Source of the DNA: an uncultured Gammaproteobacteria bacterium | Lineage (GTDB): Bacteria; Pseudomonadota; Gammaproteobacteria; Acidiferrobacterales; CAJVXG01 | Reading direction: 5' to 3' | Assembly (NCBI GenBank): GCA_913009215.1 | Contig: CAJVXG010000087.1 | Coordinates: 1-6,874 of the forward strand | Length of the DNA: 6,874 nucleotides | Part shown: piece by piece, positions 1 through 5,510 of the stretch | Position numbering within the stretch: the first letter of the stretch is position 1 | Layout: every line of letters starts with the position of its first letter | The notes under the pieces: model-generated | What the model was told of the DNA's origin: nothing | Seen by the model: only the letters and a program-made list of their open reading frames with translations | Databases searched by the model: none | Translations under genes and position numbers: made by a program

Positions 1-638
1 TTGGCCCAGGCCTGGCCACGATTGGACCACCAGGTGTATTGGTCTTCTTTCTGGTTCAGCTGGCGGAAGACATCAACATAACCAACTCCATCAAACAGCC
101 TGGTCATCCAGTCACGCTCCTCAGGCAGGAAACCGGAATTCTTCTGGTTACCGCGCCAGTTCTTCAGATCGATTTCCTTGTGGGCGATATTCCAGTCGCC
201 ACAAATAATGTATTCGCGGCCGGTCTCCCCCAGTTTCCTCAAATAAGGCATAAAGAAATCCATAAAACGAAACTTGGCCGCCTGGCGTTCCTCACTGCTG
301 GAACCGGACGGCAGGTAGACGGAAATAATACTGAGCTTGCCAAAATCGGCCTGGATGTAGCGACCCTCACGATCGGCCTCGATCCAGTCGAGGCCGATAT
401 GGACCTCGTCCGGTTGCCTGCGACAATACAGGCCAACACCACTGTAACCCTTTTTTTCGGCATCAAAAAAATAACCATGAAACCCTTTCGGGTTCAACAT
501 CTCCGCCGTGAGCTGGTCGACCTGGGCCCTGGTCTCCTGAAAACAAACGACATCGGCGCGTTGCCGCATTAACCAGGGGTGAAATTCCTTACGAAAGGCG
601 GCACGAATGCCATTAAAGTTTACTGAAATAACACGCAT
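1..638 (-). CDS. xthA: Exodeoxyribonuclease III (AP endonuclease), 3' end cut off by the window
   Basis: This is an exonuclease III family enzyme of base-excision repair. The family cleaves DNA 5' to abasic sites and removes 3' blocking groups, using one divalent metal. Reading the minus strand from the ATG at 638 gives 212 complete codons before the window edge. The protein opens MRVISVNFNGIR, with the metal-site Asn at 7. The catalytic QET motif puts Glu at 35, the YLPSGS stretch has Tyr108, and GDWNIAHKEIDLKNW carries Asp148 and Asn150. The end YTWWSNRGQAWA leads into the family's C-terminal region. The E. coli protein has 268 residues, so about 45-55 residues are missing, including the conserved Asp and the catalytic His near the C-terminus. 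The start matches the family N-terminus, but no Shine-Dalgarno sequence precedes it. It is divergent from pyrE, 39 bp away. Family identity is secure; which Xth subgroup it belongs to is not certain. Confidence 0.95.
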   Translation of the reverse strand, partial: MRVISVNFNGIRAAFRKEFHPWLMRQRADVVCFQETRAQVDQLTAEMLNPKGFHGYFFDAEKKGYSGVGLYCRRQPDEVHIGLDWIEADREGRYIQADFGKLSIISVYLPSGSSSEERQAAKFRFMDFFMPYLRKLGETGREYIICGDWNIAHKEIDLKNWRGNQKNSGFLPEERDWMTRLFDGVGYVDVFRQLNQKEDQYTWWSNRGQAWA

Positions 639-662
639 GTTTTTAATTAGCCCGACCTCGTT

Positions 663-668
663 TACAAT
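663..668 (+). promoter_or_regulatory. Possible -10 box of pyrE
   Basis: TACAAT (5 of 6 against TATAAT) lies 9 bp before the pyrE ATG. The hexamer 17 bp upstream (640-645, TTTTAA) is a poor -35. A start 6-8 bp downstream of the box would give a leader of only a few bases. That fits the absence of any Shine-Dalgarno sequence in the 39-bp spacer, but it remains a weak call. Confidence 0.25.
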
Positions 669-677
669 CAGCACACC

Positions 678-1322
678 ATGCAAGACTACCAACATGATTT
701 TATTAAATTTTCTATCGACACTGGTGTGCTCGGCTTCGGTGAGTTTACCCTAAAGTCGGGGCGGATCAGTCCCTATTTCTTTAATGCCGGCCTGTTTAAC
801 AACGGCGCCAGCCTGGCGCGGCTGGGGCAATACTATGCCCGGGCCATTGTCGATCAGGACATTAATTTCGATATGCTCTACGGCCCGGCCTACAAGGGCA
901 TCACCCTGGCGGCGAGTACGGCCATTGCCCTGTCGGAACAGCATCAGCGCAACATCCCCTATGCCTTTAATCGCAAGGAAGCCAAACCACATGCCGAAGG
1001 CGGCATCATTATCGGGGCGCCACTGTCAGGGAAGGTATTGATCATCGATGACGTCATCTCGTCCGGCATATCGATTCGCGAGGCCGTCGATATTATCAAA
1101 CAGCAGGGGGGCACACCGGCGGGGGTCATTATTGCACTGGATCGCCAGGAGCGTGGCGACAAACAATCCGCCATCGTGGAAATGGAGCAGGAATTTGGAT
1201 TGAAAATCTACAGTATTGTGAATCTGGACATGCTGGTGCAGTATCTACAAAACCACCACGAGGACAAATCACATTTGCAGGTGATCCAGCGATATCGCGA
1301 GACCTACGGGGAGTCAGGGTAA
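678..1322 (+). CDS. pyrE: Orotate phosphoribosyltransferase
   Basis: PyrE is a cytosolic enzyme of de novo pyrimidine synthesis. It transfers orotate onto PRPP to give orotidine 5'-phosphate. The 214 residues match the usual length (about 213). The start is fixed by strong resemblance to the E. coli protein from residue 1, with FGEFTLKSGRISPYFFNAGLF at about 20-40. Lys26 lies in TLKSGR and Lys73 in GPAYKG. The flexible catalytic loop NRKEAKPHAEGG (98-109) has Arg99, Lys100, Lys103 and His105. The PRPP-binding motif VLIIDDVISSG is at 120-130, and DRQERG with Arg156 follows. The enzyme is a dimer whose loop serves the neighbouring active site. No ribosome-binding site is visible before the ATG, so translation may start on a leaderless or near-leaderless mRNA (inference). 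Its last 9 bases overlap the convergent bactofilin gene. Nothing essential is missing. Confidence 0.98.
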   Translation: MQDYQHDFIKFSIDTGVLGFGEFTLKSGRISPYFFNAGLFNNGASLARLGQYYARAIVDQDINFDMLYGPAYKGITLAASTAIALSEQHQRNIPYAFNRKEAKPHAEGGIIIGAPLSGKVLIIDDVISSGISIREAVDIIKQQGGTPAGVIIALDRQERGDKQSAIVEMEQEFGLKIYSIVNLDMLVQYLQNHHEDKSHLQVIQRYRETYGESG

Positions 1323-1715
1323 TCTGCGTTCTTCGAAGGTCGTAATCAAGTCGCTCGCTTTAGTGCCGCCCTTGACCAGGGCACCTTTGGCCACGGCGAT
1401 CAATGGGGATTCGACCTTGCCGGAAATACGTGCGCTACCGCTAATCTCGATCTTGTCACGGGCCAGGATATTGCCCACCACAGTGCCACGAACAACGACA
1501 ATATCGGCAGTAATATCACCTAGCCACAAGGCGCCCTCACTAAGCATAAGCACCCCGCGTAAATCACTATGCCCCTCGACCTGACCCTTGACCAGATAAT
1601 TCTCGGCGCCTTTGATGACACCAATGAATTTTTGGCCCCGGTTAACCATCTTTGGAACCTGGCACAAACGGTCAAGAATACGGCGATTTCCTAGTGCGAG
1701 ACTTCTGTCTTCCAT
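1314..1715 (-). CDS. Bactofilin family (polymer-forming cytoskeletal) protein
   Basis: Bactofilins form non-polar filaments through a right-handed beta-helix and act as scaffolds at the membrane for cell shape or wall enzymes. This 133-residue protein has the repeating pattern of small and beta-branched residues: GVIKGAENYLVKGQVEGH, then GALWLGDITADIVVVRGTVVGNI, then ARISGKVESPLIAVAKGALVKG. Together these cover about residues 31-117. Short charged tails flank the core, with about 30 residues before it and about 16 after, as is usual for small bactofilins. There are no membrane segments and no peptidase domain. The start at 1715 is the only in-frame ATG before an upstream stop, but GGAGAG sits about 14 bases away, which is long. 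An out-of-frame ATG at 1720 has the better spacing. The gene stands alone, with a near-consensus promoter upstream. Its stop lies inside the end of pyrE. Its cellular role cannot be told from the sequence. Confidence 0.88.
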   Translation of the reverse strand: MEDRSLALGNRRILDRLCQVPKMVNRGQKFIGVIKGAENYLVKGQVEGHSDLRGVLMLSEGALWLGDITADIVVVRGTVVGNILARDKIEISGSARISGKVESPLIAVAKGALVKGGTKASDLITTFEERRLP

Positions 1716-1741
1716 GGCATCTACTGTAGCTCTCCGGTTGG

Positions 1742-1772
1742 ACCCGGGACTATAAGAAAATTAGTGCCGGGT
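1742..1772. repeat. Imperfect inverted repeat at the bactofilin promoter
   Basis: ACCCGG (1742-1747) pairs with CCGGGT (1767-1772). Just inside, ACT (1749-1751) pairs with AGT (1763-1765) across one mismatch, leaving an 11-base loop. The dyad covers the -10 box and most of the spacer of the putative bactofilin promoter. It also lies 20 bases past the permease stop. No T-run follows on the minus strand, so a protein-binding site is more likely than an intrinsic terminator. Confidence 0.45.
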
Positions 1773-1777
1773 TTCAA
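1749..1777 (-). promoter_or_regulatory. Putative sigma-70 type promoter of the bactofilin gene
   Basis: Read on the minus strand, TTGAAA (1777-1772) is a 5-of-6 match to the -35 consensus. TATAGT (1754-1749) is a 5-of-6 match to the -10 consensus, and the spacing is exactly 17 bp. A start near 1742 would leave a leader of about 27 bases that includes GGAGAG. This is the best promoter match in the window. Confidence 0.55.
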
Positions 1778-1788
1778 TAAATTTCAAT
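1772..1788. repeat. TTTCAAT direct repeat, 10-bp period
   Basis: TTTCAAT occurs at 1772-1778 and again at 1782-1788, on the same face of the helix, overlapping and just upstream of the bactofilin -35 box. It may be a tandem binding site for an activator, or simply AT-rich spacer sequence. Confidence 0.3.
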
Positions 1789-1792
1789 ATGG

Positions 1793-2569
1793 TTACAATA
1801 ACTGGAGTATTTGTGCCTTGGATAGCAGCATCAAGCCCACCAGTACCGTCACCACTTCATAAACCCTCTTAATGGCCCGACTGCCCTTGAGGATGGACCA
1901 ATGAGCGCCGATATAGCCACCCAGCAAAGAACCCAGCAGCAACACCGGCACCCAGGACCACTGCACCTCACCCAGCAGCCCCAGGGTAATGGCCCCGGAA
2001 CCGTTCCAGAACAAACCGACCAGCACCAGGGTATGGGCCACGGCCCGTTTATAATCAAGCCCAAACCAGATCACCAGCCACAGGGTACAGAATAAACCGG
2101 TGCCCGAAGCCAGGGAACCGTTCAACACACCTATAATAAATAACACCAGGCCACCGACGAGTTGACCGGGTATACCGTGGCTACGCTGCTGCACCACAAG
2201 CCCGAGATCTTTGTTAATAAAGGAATAAACCCCCAGGGCGATAGTCAACAAGCCAAGGACATAGCGTGGCCATGGCTCCGGCACATCCAGTATAAACCAG
2301 GCGCCAAGCACGACACCGGGGATACCAGATGCCAGAATAAACAAGGACAAGCGCCAACGCAGCGTGCCCTCACGCCAGTGGCGCAGGCTGGCGCCCAGGC
2401 CCAGCGCCACCGAGGCAATCTTATGCGTTGCCAGCGCCACCTTGAAACTGAGCCCGAGCAAAATCAACGCCGGGAATTGCAACAAACCGGCGCCGCCGCC
2501 GGCAAAGGCGGAAAAAATATTTGCCACCAGCGAGATAACAAATAAAAGGATTAACGGTAGCAGGCTCAA
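1793..2569 (-). CDS. TSUP (TauE/SafE) family membrane permease
   Basis: TSUP proteins (DUF81, TauE/SafE family) are inner-membrane permeases. Several members are linked to export or uptake of sulfite, sulfonates or other sulfur compounds. The 258-residue protein is highly hydrophobic, with about eight likely membrane segments. The two family half-repeats are visible: an AFAGGGAGLLQFPAL motif at 21-35 and GVLNGSLASGTGLF at 147-160. A basic loop (RHWREGTLRWR, 63-73) separates segments in the first half. The length is normal. Translation appears to begin at TTG (2569), because no in-frame ATG lies upstream of the first hydrophobic segment, and the ribosome-binding site is weak. The gene is divergent from the DUF4124-like gene and about 77 bp upstream of the bactofilin gene on the same strand. 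The substrate is unknown. The sat-apr genes 1.7 kb away make sulfite or sulfate conceivable but do not prove it. Confidence 0.85.
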   Translation of the reverse strand: MSLLPLILLFVISLVANIFSAFAGGGAGLLQFPALILLGLSFKVALATHKIASVALGLGASLRHWREGTLRWRLSLFILASGIPGVVLGAWFILDVPEPWPRYVLGLLTIALGVYSFINKDLGLVVQQRSHGIPGQLVGGLVLFIIGVLNGSLASGTGLFCTLWLVIWFGLDYKRAVAHTLVLVGLFWNGSGAITLGLLGEVQWSWVPVLLLGSLLGGYIGAHWSILKGSRAIKRVYEVVTVLVGLMLLSKAQILQLL

Positions 2570-2638
2570 GACAAGCCCATTATGCGTATTTTTCTTTGTA
2601 AAACATAAGACTAGGGGGCAAACCCGTTTCCTCCATAG

Positions 2639-2667
2639 TTGACAAGCGGGCTTGGATCAACCATCTT
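2639..2667 (+). promoter_or_regulatory. Putative promoter of the DUF4124-like gene
   Basis: A perfect -35 TTGACA (2639-2644) is followed 17 bp later by CATCTT (2662-2667). That hexamer keeps only the key A at position 2 and T at positions 3 and 6 of the -10 consensus. A start near 2674 would give a leader of about 40 bases. CATCTT also pairs with AAGATG at 2679-2684 (6-bp arms, 11-base loop), which could affect initiation or the early transcript. Confidence 0.4.
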
Positions 2668-2681
2668 CATTTAAAGGCAAG

Positions 2682-2717
2682 ATGAAAACATATAAACATT
2701 ATCAGGATATCCAATGA
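2682..2717 (+). CDS. Possible 11-codon leader ORF, coupled to the next gene
   Basis: An ATG at 2682 opens MKTYKHYQDIQ and ends in TGA at 2715-2717, which overlaps the downstream ATG as ATGA. AAAGG lies about 5 bases before its start. ATGA overlaps commonly mark translational coupling. The peptide resembles nothing I know, and the arrangement could be chance in an AT-rich leader. Confidence 0.2.
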   Translation: MKTYKHYQDIQ

Positions 2718-3346
2718 AACGTTTTCTTATTATTAGCTGCGCAATTCTCGCCACTGGCATATTCGTCCTACCGGCCCACGCTATCAAGAAATGTAAAGAT
2801 GCCCAAGGCCACTGGCACTATGGCGACAATGCCGCCGCCGCCTGCAATAAATCCGCCATCATCGAAATCGACGACCGTGGCATAAAAAGAAACGAGGAAG
2901 CACCGCCTCTGACCCGCAAACAGCTAAAAGATCGTGCTGCAACCGAGGCCGAAAAACAAAGACTGGCAAAGCTGGAAGCGGAACAAAAGCGCCGCGACAA
3001 TTTACTGCTGACCAGTTACGGTCATGAAAAGGACATCGCCTATGTCCGCGACCGCAAGCTGGCCTCCATCGACGCCATCATCAAGGGCAGCGAATCCACC
3101 AAAAAATCCTTCGAAAGCATTCTGAAACGACTGGAAGCCCAGGCCGCTGACGAACAGCGCAAGGGCCGTTCGGTACCAAAGAAAATCGCGTCCAATATTG
3201 CCCAGACCAAGGAGCAAATTATTGAACATGAAATGACTTTAAAAACCAAACGCAAGGAACGGGAACAGGTCATCAAGCGGTACGAGGCCGATGTCAAACG
3301 CTATCGCGAACTCAAGGGCAAAAAAAGCGCCGCCAAAACCCCCTAG
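2714..3346 (+). CDS. Secreted coiled-coil protein with an N-terminal DUF4124-like segment
   Basis: I do not recognise a characterised homologue. The 210-residue protein begins with a clear Sec signal peptide (MKRF, then a hydrophobic stretch at 4-20), with likely cleavage after AHA at 23. The mature protein should be periplasmic. Residues 25-55 contain KCKDAQGHWHYGD and a second Cys at 44, the pattern of DUF4124 domains common in proteobacterial envelope proteins; Cys27 and Cys44 could form a disulfide. From about 67 to 205 the sequence is rich in Lys, Glu, Arg and Ala with heptad-like spacing, predicting long helical coiled coils. There is a short break around 98-108 (LLTSYGHEKD). The tail is Lys-rich. 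The start is supported by AGGA six bases upstream and by the signal peptide. The stop shares CTAG with moaE on the opposite strand. A structural or scaffolding role in the envelope is only a guess. Confidence 0.85.
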   Translation: MKRFLIISCAILATGIFVLPAHAIKKCKDAQGHWHYGDNAAAACNKSAIIEIDDRGIKRNEEAPPLTRKQLKDRAATEAEKQRLAKLEAEQKRRDNLLLTSYGHEKDIAYVRDRKLASIDAIIKGSESTKKSFESILKRLEAQAADEQRKGRSVPKKIASNIAQTKEQIIEHEMTLKTKRKEREQVIKRYEADVKRYRELKGKKSAAKTP

Positions 3347-3774
3347 CCTTCCTGCTCCACCCAATGACGGCCGTCTGAGGTCTGCTCCTGCTTCCAGAAC
3401 GGCGCCCGGGTTTTCAGGGCATCAATGACATAGCGGCAGGCCTTGAAGGCCTGCTCACGATGCCCCGACCACACGGCCACCAGCACAATCGGGTCGTTCG
3501 GTTTAATAGCCCCATAACGGTGCACCACCAGCAACTCCAGTACCCCCCACTGCTGCCGGGCCTCATCACAAATGGTCTCAAGCTGCTTTTGCGTCATGGC
3601 CGGATAGTGCTCCAGAGTCATGGCCTCGACCTGCTGGCCCTGATTGAAATCACGCATAGTGCCGACAAAGACACTGGTGGCGCCAAATTTCCCCTGGATT
3701 GCTGTGTGTTCCGCCTGGTGCCGTTGTACCCACTCCCAGGGGTCCAGCGCCGACTCTTGTAAGTGCACACTCAC
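3343..3774 (-). CDS. moaE: Molybdopterin synthase catalytic (large) subunit
   Basis: MoaE inserts two sulfurs into cyclic pyranopterin monophosphate to make molybdopterin, using thiocarboxylated MoaD. The 143 residues match the family length. Visible hallmarks are GATSVFVGTMRD (31-42) with Arg41, then LEHYPAM (54-60), HRYGAI (85-90), and WSGHREQAFKACRYVIDALKTRAPFWKQE (102-130). The last stretch has His105-Arg106 and the catalytic-site lysines Lys121 and Lys128. The start is GTG at 3774, two bases after the moaD stop. A second in-frame GTG two codons later is an alternative. The G-rich end of moaD could serve as its ribosome-binding site, so the two subunits are probably translationally coupled. 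The stop codon falls in a CTAG shared with the convergent gene, leaving no room for a terminator between them. The assignment is firm. Confidence 0.96.
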   Translation of the reverse strand: MSVHLQESALDPWEWVQRHQAEHTAIQGKFGATSVFVGTMRDFNQGQQVEAMTLEHYPAMTQKQLETICDEARQQWGVLELLVVHRYGAIKPNDPIVLVAVWSGHREQAFKACRYVIDALKTRAPFWKQEQTSDGRHWVEQEG

Positions 3775-3776
3775 TT

Positions 3777-4007
3777 TTAGCCCCCGGTGACCGGCGGGAA
3801 AAAGGCCACTTCATCGCCATCGGCAACCCTGTCCCCGGCCTTGGCGTATTCCTGGTTAATCGCGGCCAGCGCCTGTCCGTTCCAGGGCTCACCGGTGCTT
3901 TGGGTCCAGACCTCGGCAATAGTCGCGGATGCAGGCAATTCCAGCTCCCTACGGTCCTGACCCAGGCGCTCTCGAATAGCGGCAAAATAGAGTACAGTAA
4001 TAGACAT
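3777..4007 (-). CDS. moaD: Molybdopterin synthase sulfur-carrier (small) subunit
   Basis: MoaD is the ubiquitin-fold sulfur carrier of molybdenum cofactor synthesis. Its C-terminal Gly-Gly is adenylated and thiocarboxylated (by MoeB-type enzymes in the family), and it then donates sulfur within the MoaE complex. The 76-residue protein opens MSITVLYFAAIRERLG, the usual first beta strand. It contains DEVAFFPPVTGG at the end, with the diagnostic Gly75-Gly76 immediately before TAA. Length and both ends fit the family. moaE begins two bases later, so the pair forms an operon. No moaA, moaB, moaC or moeB is in the window. The start codon ATG at 4007 has no Shine-Dalgarno sequence. A promoter-like sequence upstream would place transcription start within a few bases of it, suggesting a leaderless transcript (inference). 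Confidence 0.95.
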   Translation of the reverse strand: MSITVLYFAAIRERLGQDRRELELPASATIAEVWTQSTGEPWNGQALAAINQEYAKAGDRVADGDEVAFFPPVTGG

Positions 4008-4015
4008 CAGAATTG

Positions 4016-4044
4016 ATTAATTCTTGAGTGAACTCATTGGTCAA
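4016..4044 (-). promoter_or_regulatory. Putative moaDE promoter
   Basis: On the minus strand TTGACC (4044-4039, 5 of 6) and ATTAAT (4021-4016, 4 of 6) are spaced by 17 bp. Transcription would start near 4009, about two bases before the moaD ATG. The spacer contains a 12-bp dyad. No other good promoter is visible closer to moaD. Confidence 0.38.
4025..4036. repeat. Inverted repeat inside the putative moaD promoter spacer
   Basis: TGAGT and ACTCA are perfect complements separated by GA. The site sits centrally between the proposed -35 and -10 boxes, where a bound repressor would block RNA polymerase. It is short enough to occur by chance. Confidence 0.3.
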
Positions 4045-4110
4045 TTTAAAGTAATTTCTAAAGAAAAACCAGCATTTCGCCTGGCAGCATAACACCAAAC
4101 CAAACACATA

Positions 4111-4125
4111 AATCCGACCCGGATT
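4111..4125. repeat. Short inverted repeat in the moaD-sat spacer
   Basis: AATCCG and CGGATT flank a 3-base centre (ACC). It lies about 100 bp from moaD and 120 bp from sat, in the longest gene-free stretch of the window (4008-4247). There is no T-run, so it is not a normal terminator. It could be an operator for either divergent unit. Apart from this, the moaD promoter and the sat promoter candidate, I see nothing in the spacer. Confidence 0.3.
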
Positions 4126-4162
4126 AAATAAATCGTACTTATACATAGGCTCAGAATACTAA

Positions 4163-4191
4163 TTGTGTTTGCCCTACCAACCCTATACAGT
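4163..4191 (+). promoter_or_regulatory. Candidate sat promoter
   Basis: TTGTGT (4163-4168) and TACAGT (4186-4191) are spaced by 17 bp, and an overlapping TATACA (4184-4189) is an alternative -10. Each match is moderate. A start near 4198 would give a leader of about 50 bases that includes the strong AGGGG site at 4235-4239. Confidence 0.3.
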
Positions 4192-4247
4192 GTCGCGCCT
4201 TAGCTTAGACTTTCTCAACAAATCCTGATTTTTTAGGGGTATAAGTA

Positions 4248-5465
4248 ATGTCCAAACTGGTTAACCCGCACGGCGGCGGTGATCTGAAACCGTTGATGCT
4301 CGAAGGCGATGCACTCAAGGCCGAATTAAAGCGCGCCCAATCCCTGGCGCAAGTAAAAATGAGTTCGCGGGAAACCGGCGACGTTATCATGATGGGTATC
4401 GGTGGCTTCACTCCACTTGATGGGTTCATGACCAAAAGTGACTGGCAAGGCGTCTGTGATGACTACAAAATGGCCAGCGGTTTGTTCTGGCCCATCCCGA
4501 TCACCCTGTCCACCGACCAGGCCACGGCCGACGGTATCAAAGACGGCGACGATGTTGCCCTGGTAGACGGTGAATCCGGTGAAATCATTGCCACCATGAC
4601 CATCACCGGGAAATACAGCATTGATAAAGCACACGAGTGCATGCAGGTGTACAAAACTACTGACATTGAGCATCCGGGTGTGAAAATGGTTATGGACCAG
4701 GGTGAGGTCAACCTGGCCGGCCCGATCAAGGTACTGTCACAAGGCGGTTTCCCGGAAGAATACGGCGACCAGTTTATGACCCCGACACAAACCCGTGCCG
4801 AGTTCGAGAAACGTGACTGGACCACGGTAGCGGCATTCCAGACCCGCAACCCGATGCACCGCTCCCACGAATACCTGGCCAAGATCGCCATCGAAACCCT
4901 GGATGGCGTCCTCATCCACAGCCTGTTGGGTAAACTGAAACCCGGCGATATCCCGGCCGATGTCCGCTCCAATGCCATTGGCACCCTGATCGACAAATAC
5001 TTTGCACCGAATACCGTAATCCAGGCGGGTTATCCGCTGGATATGCGTTATGCCGGACCGCGTGAAGCCCTGCTGCACGCCCTGTTCCGCCAAAACTACG
5101 GCTGTTCGCACCAAATTGTCGGTCGCGACCATGCCGGTGTCGGCGACTACTACGGCCCGTTTGACGCGCACCATATTTTTGACGAAATCCCTGCCGATGC
5201 CCTGGAAACCCAGCCGCTGAAGATCGACTGGACCTTCTGGTGTAACAAGTGTGACGGCATGGCCTCGATGAAGACCTGCCCGCACGAAGGCGACGATCGT
5301 ATCCTGCTGTCCGGCACCAAGCTGCGCAAGGCGTTGTCCGAAGGTGAAGCGGTCTCTGACAAGTTCTCTCGTCCGGAAGTACTGGAAATCCTGCGCGCCT
5401 ACTATGGCAGCATCAAGGAAGAGGACAAGGTCGAGATCAAGATGAGCGGGCATTCCGCCAAGTAA
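4248..5465 (+). CDS. sat: Sulfate adenylyltransferase (dissimilatory ATP sulfurylase)
   Basis: Sat interconverts ATP plus sulfate with APS plus pyrophosphate. In sulfur oxidisers it runs toward ATP and sulfate, using APS from AprBA. The 405 residues match the single-domain Sat of sulfur-oxidising and sulfate-reducing prokaryotes, with no fused APS kinase and unlike assimilatory CysDN. Substrate motifs are QTRNPMHRSHE (198-208; Arg200, Asn201, His204, His207), GRDHAGVGDYYGPFDAHHIFDE (292-313), and SGTKLRKALSEGE (355-367). Cys332, Cys335, Cys344 and His346 in WCNKCDGMASMKTCPHE form the likely zinc site of this subgroup. The N-terminal PUA-like domain spans roughly 1-175. AGGGG at 4235-4239, nine bases upstream, supports the ATG. 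aprB follows after 92 bp on the same strand. Many C-ending codons suggest high expression. The direction of the reaction is inferred from the neighbours. Confidence 0.97.
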   Translation: MSKLVNPHGGGDLKPLMLEGDALKAELKRAQSLAQVKMSSRETGDVIMMGIGGFTPLDGFMTKSDWQGVCDDYKMASGLFWPIPITLSTDQATADGIKDGDDVALVDGESGEIIATMTITGKYSIDKAHECMQVYKTTDIEHPGVKMVMDQGEVNLAGPIKVLSQGGFPEEYGDQFMTPTQTRAEFEKRDWTTVAAFQTRNPMHRSHEYLAKIAIETLDGVLIHSLLGKLKPGDIPADVRSNAIGTLIDKYFAPNTVIQAGYPLDMRYAGPREALLHALFRQNYGCSHQIVGRDHAGVGDYYGPFDAHHIFDEIPADALETQPLKIDWTFWCNKCDGMASMKTCPHEGDDRILLSGTKLRKALSEGEAVSDKFSRPEVLEILRAYYGSIKEEDKVEIKMSGHSAK

Positions 5466-5510
5466 GAACAGATGGGCCCGAAGACGTTTGTTTACGGACC
5501 TGCTGATAAG

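Noticed and set aside
39..572. 177-codon open frame on the plus strand
   Set aside because: It lies antisense to xthA, whose protein is clearly conserved in the other strand; the translation resembles no family.
1742..1772. Intrinsic terminator for the permease gene
   Set aside because: A hairpin can be drawn, but no T-run follows on the minus strand, and the dyad coincides with a good promoter.
2162..2545. 127-codon plus-strand frame opposite the TSUP permease
   Set aside because: The Gln-, Pro- and His-rich translation is typical of the antisense of a membrane-protein gene.
3949..4146. 65-codon minus-strand frame upstream of and overlapping moaD
   Set aside because: It overlaps moaD out of frame, has no ribosome-binding site and low-complexity aromatic/Cys composition typical of translated AT-rich spacer.
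4737..5453. 238-codon open frame on the minus strand inside sat
   Set aside because: It is a mirror of the GC-biased third codon positions of sat; the sat frame has all catalytic motifs.
5471..5500. Hairpin terminator after sat (GGCCCG with CGGACC)
   Set aside because: The stem has a mismatch, a 14-base loop and no T-run; it would also separate sat from aprBA without support.
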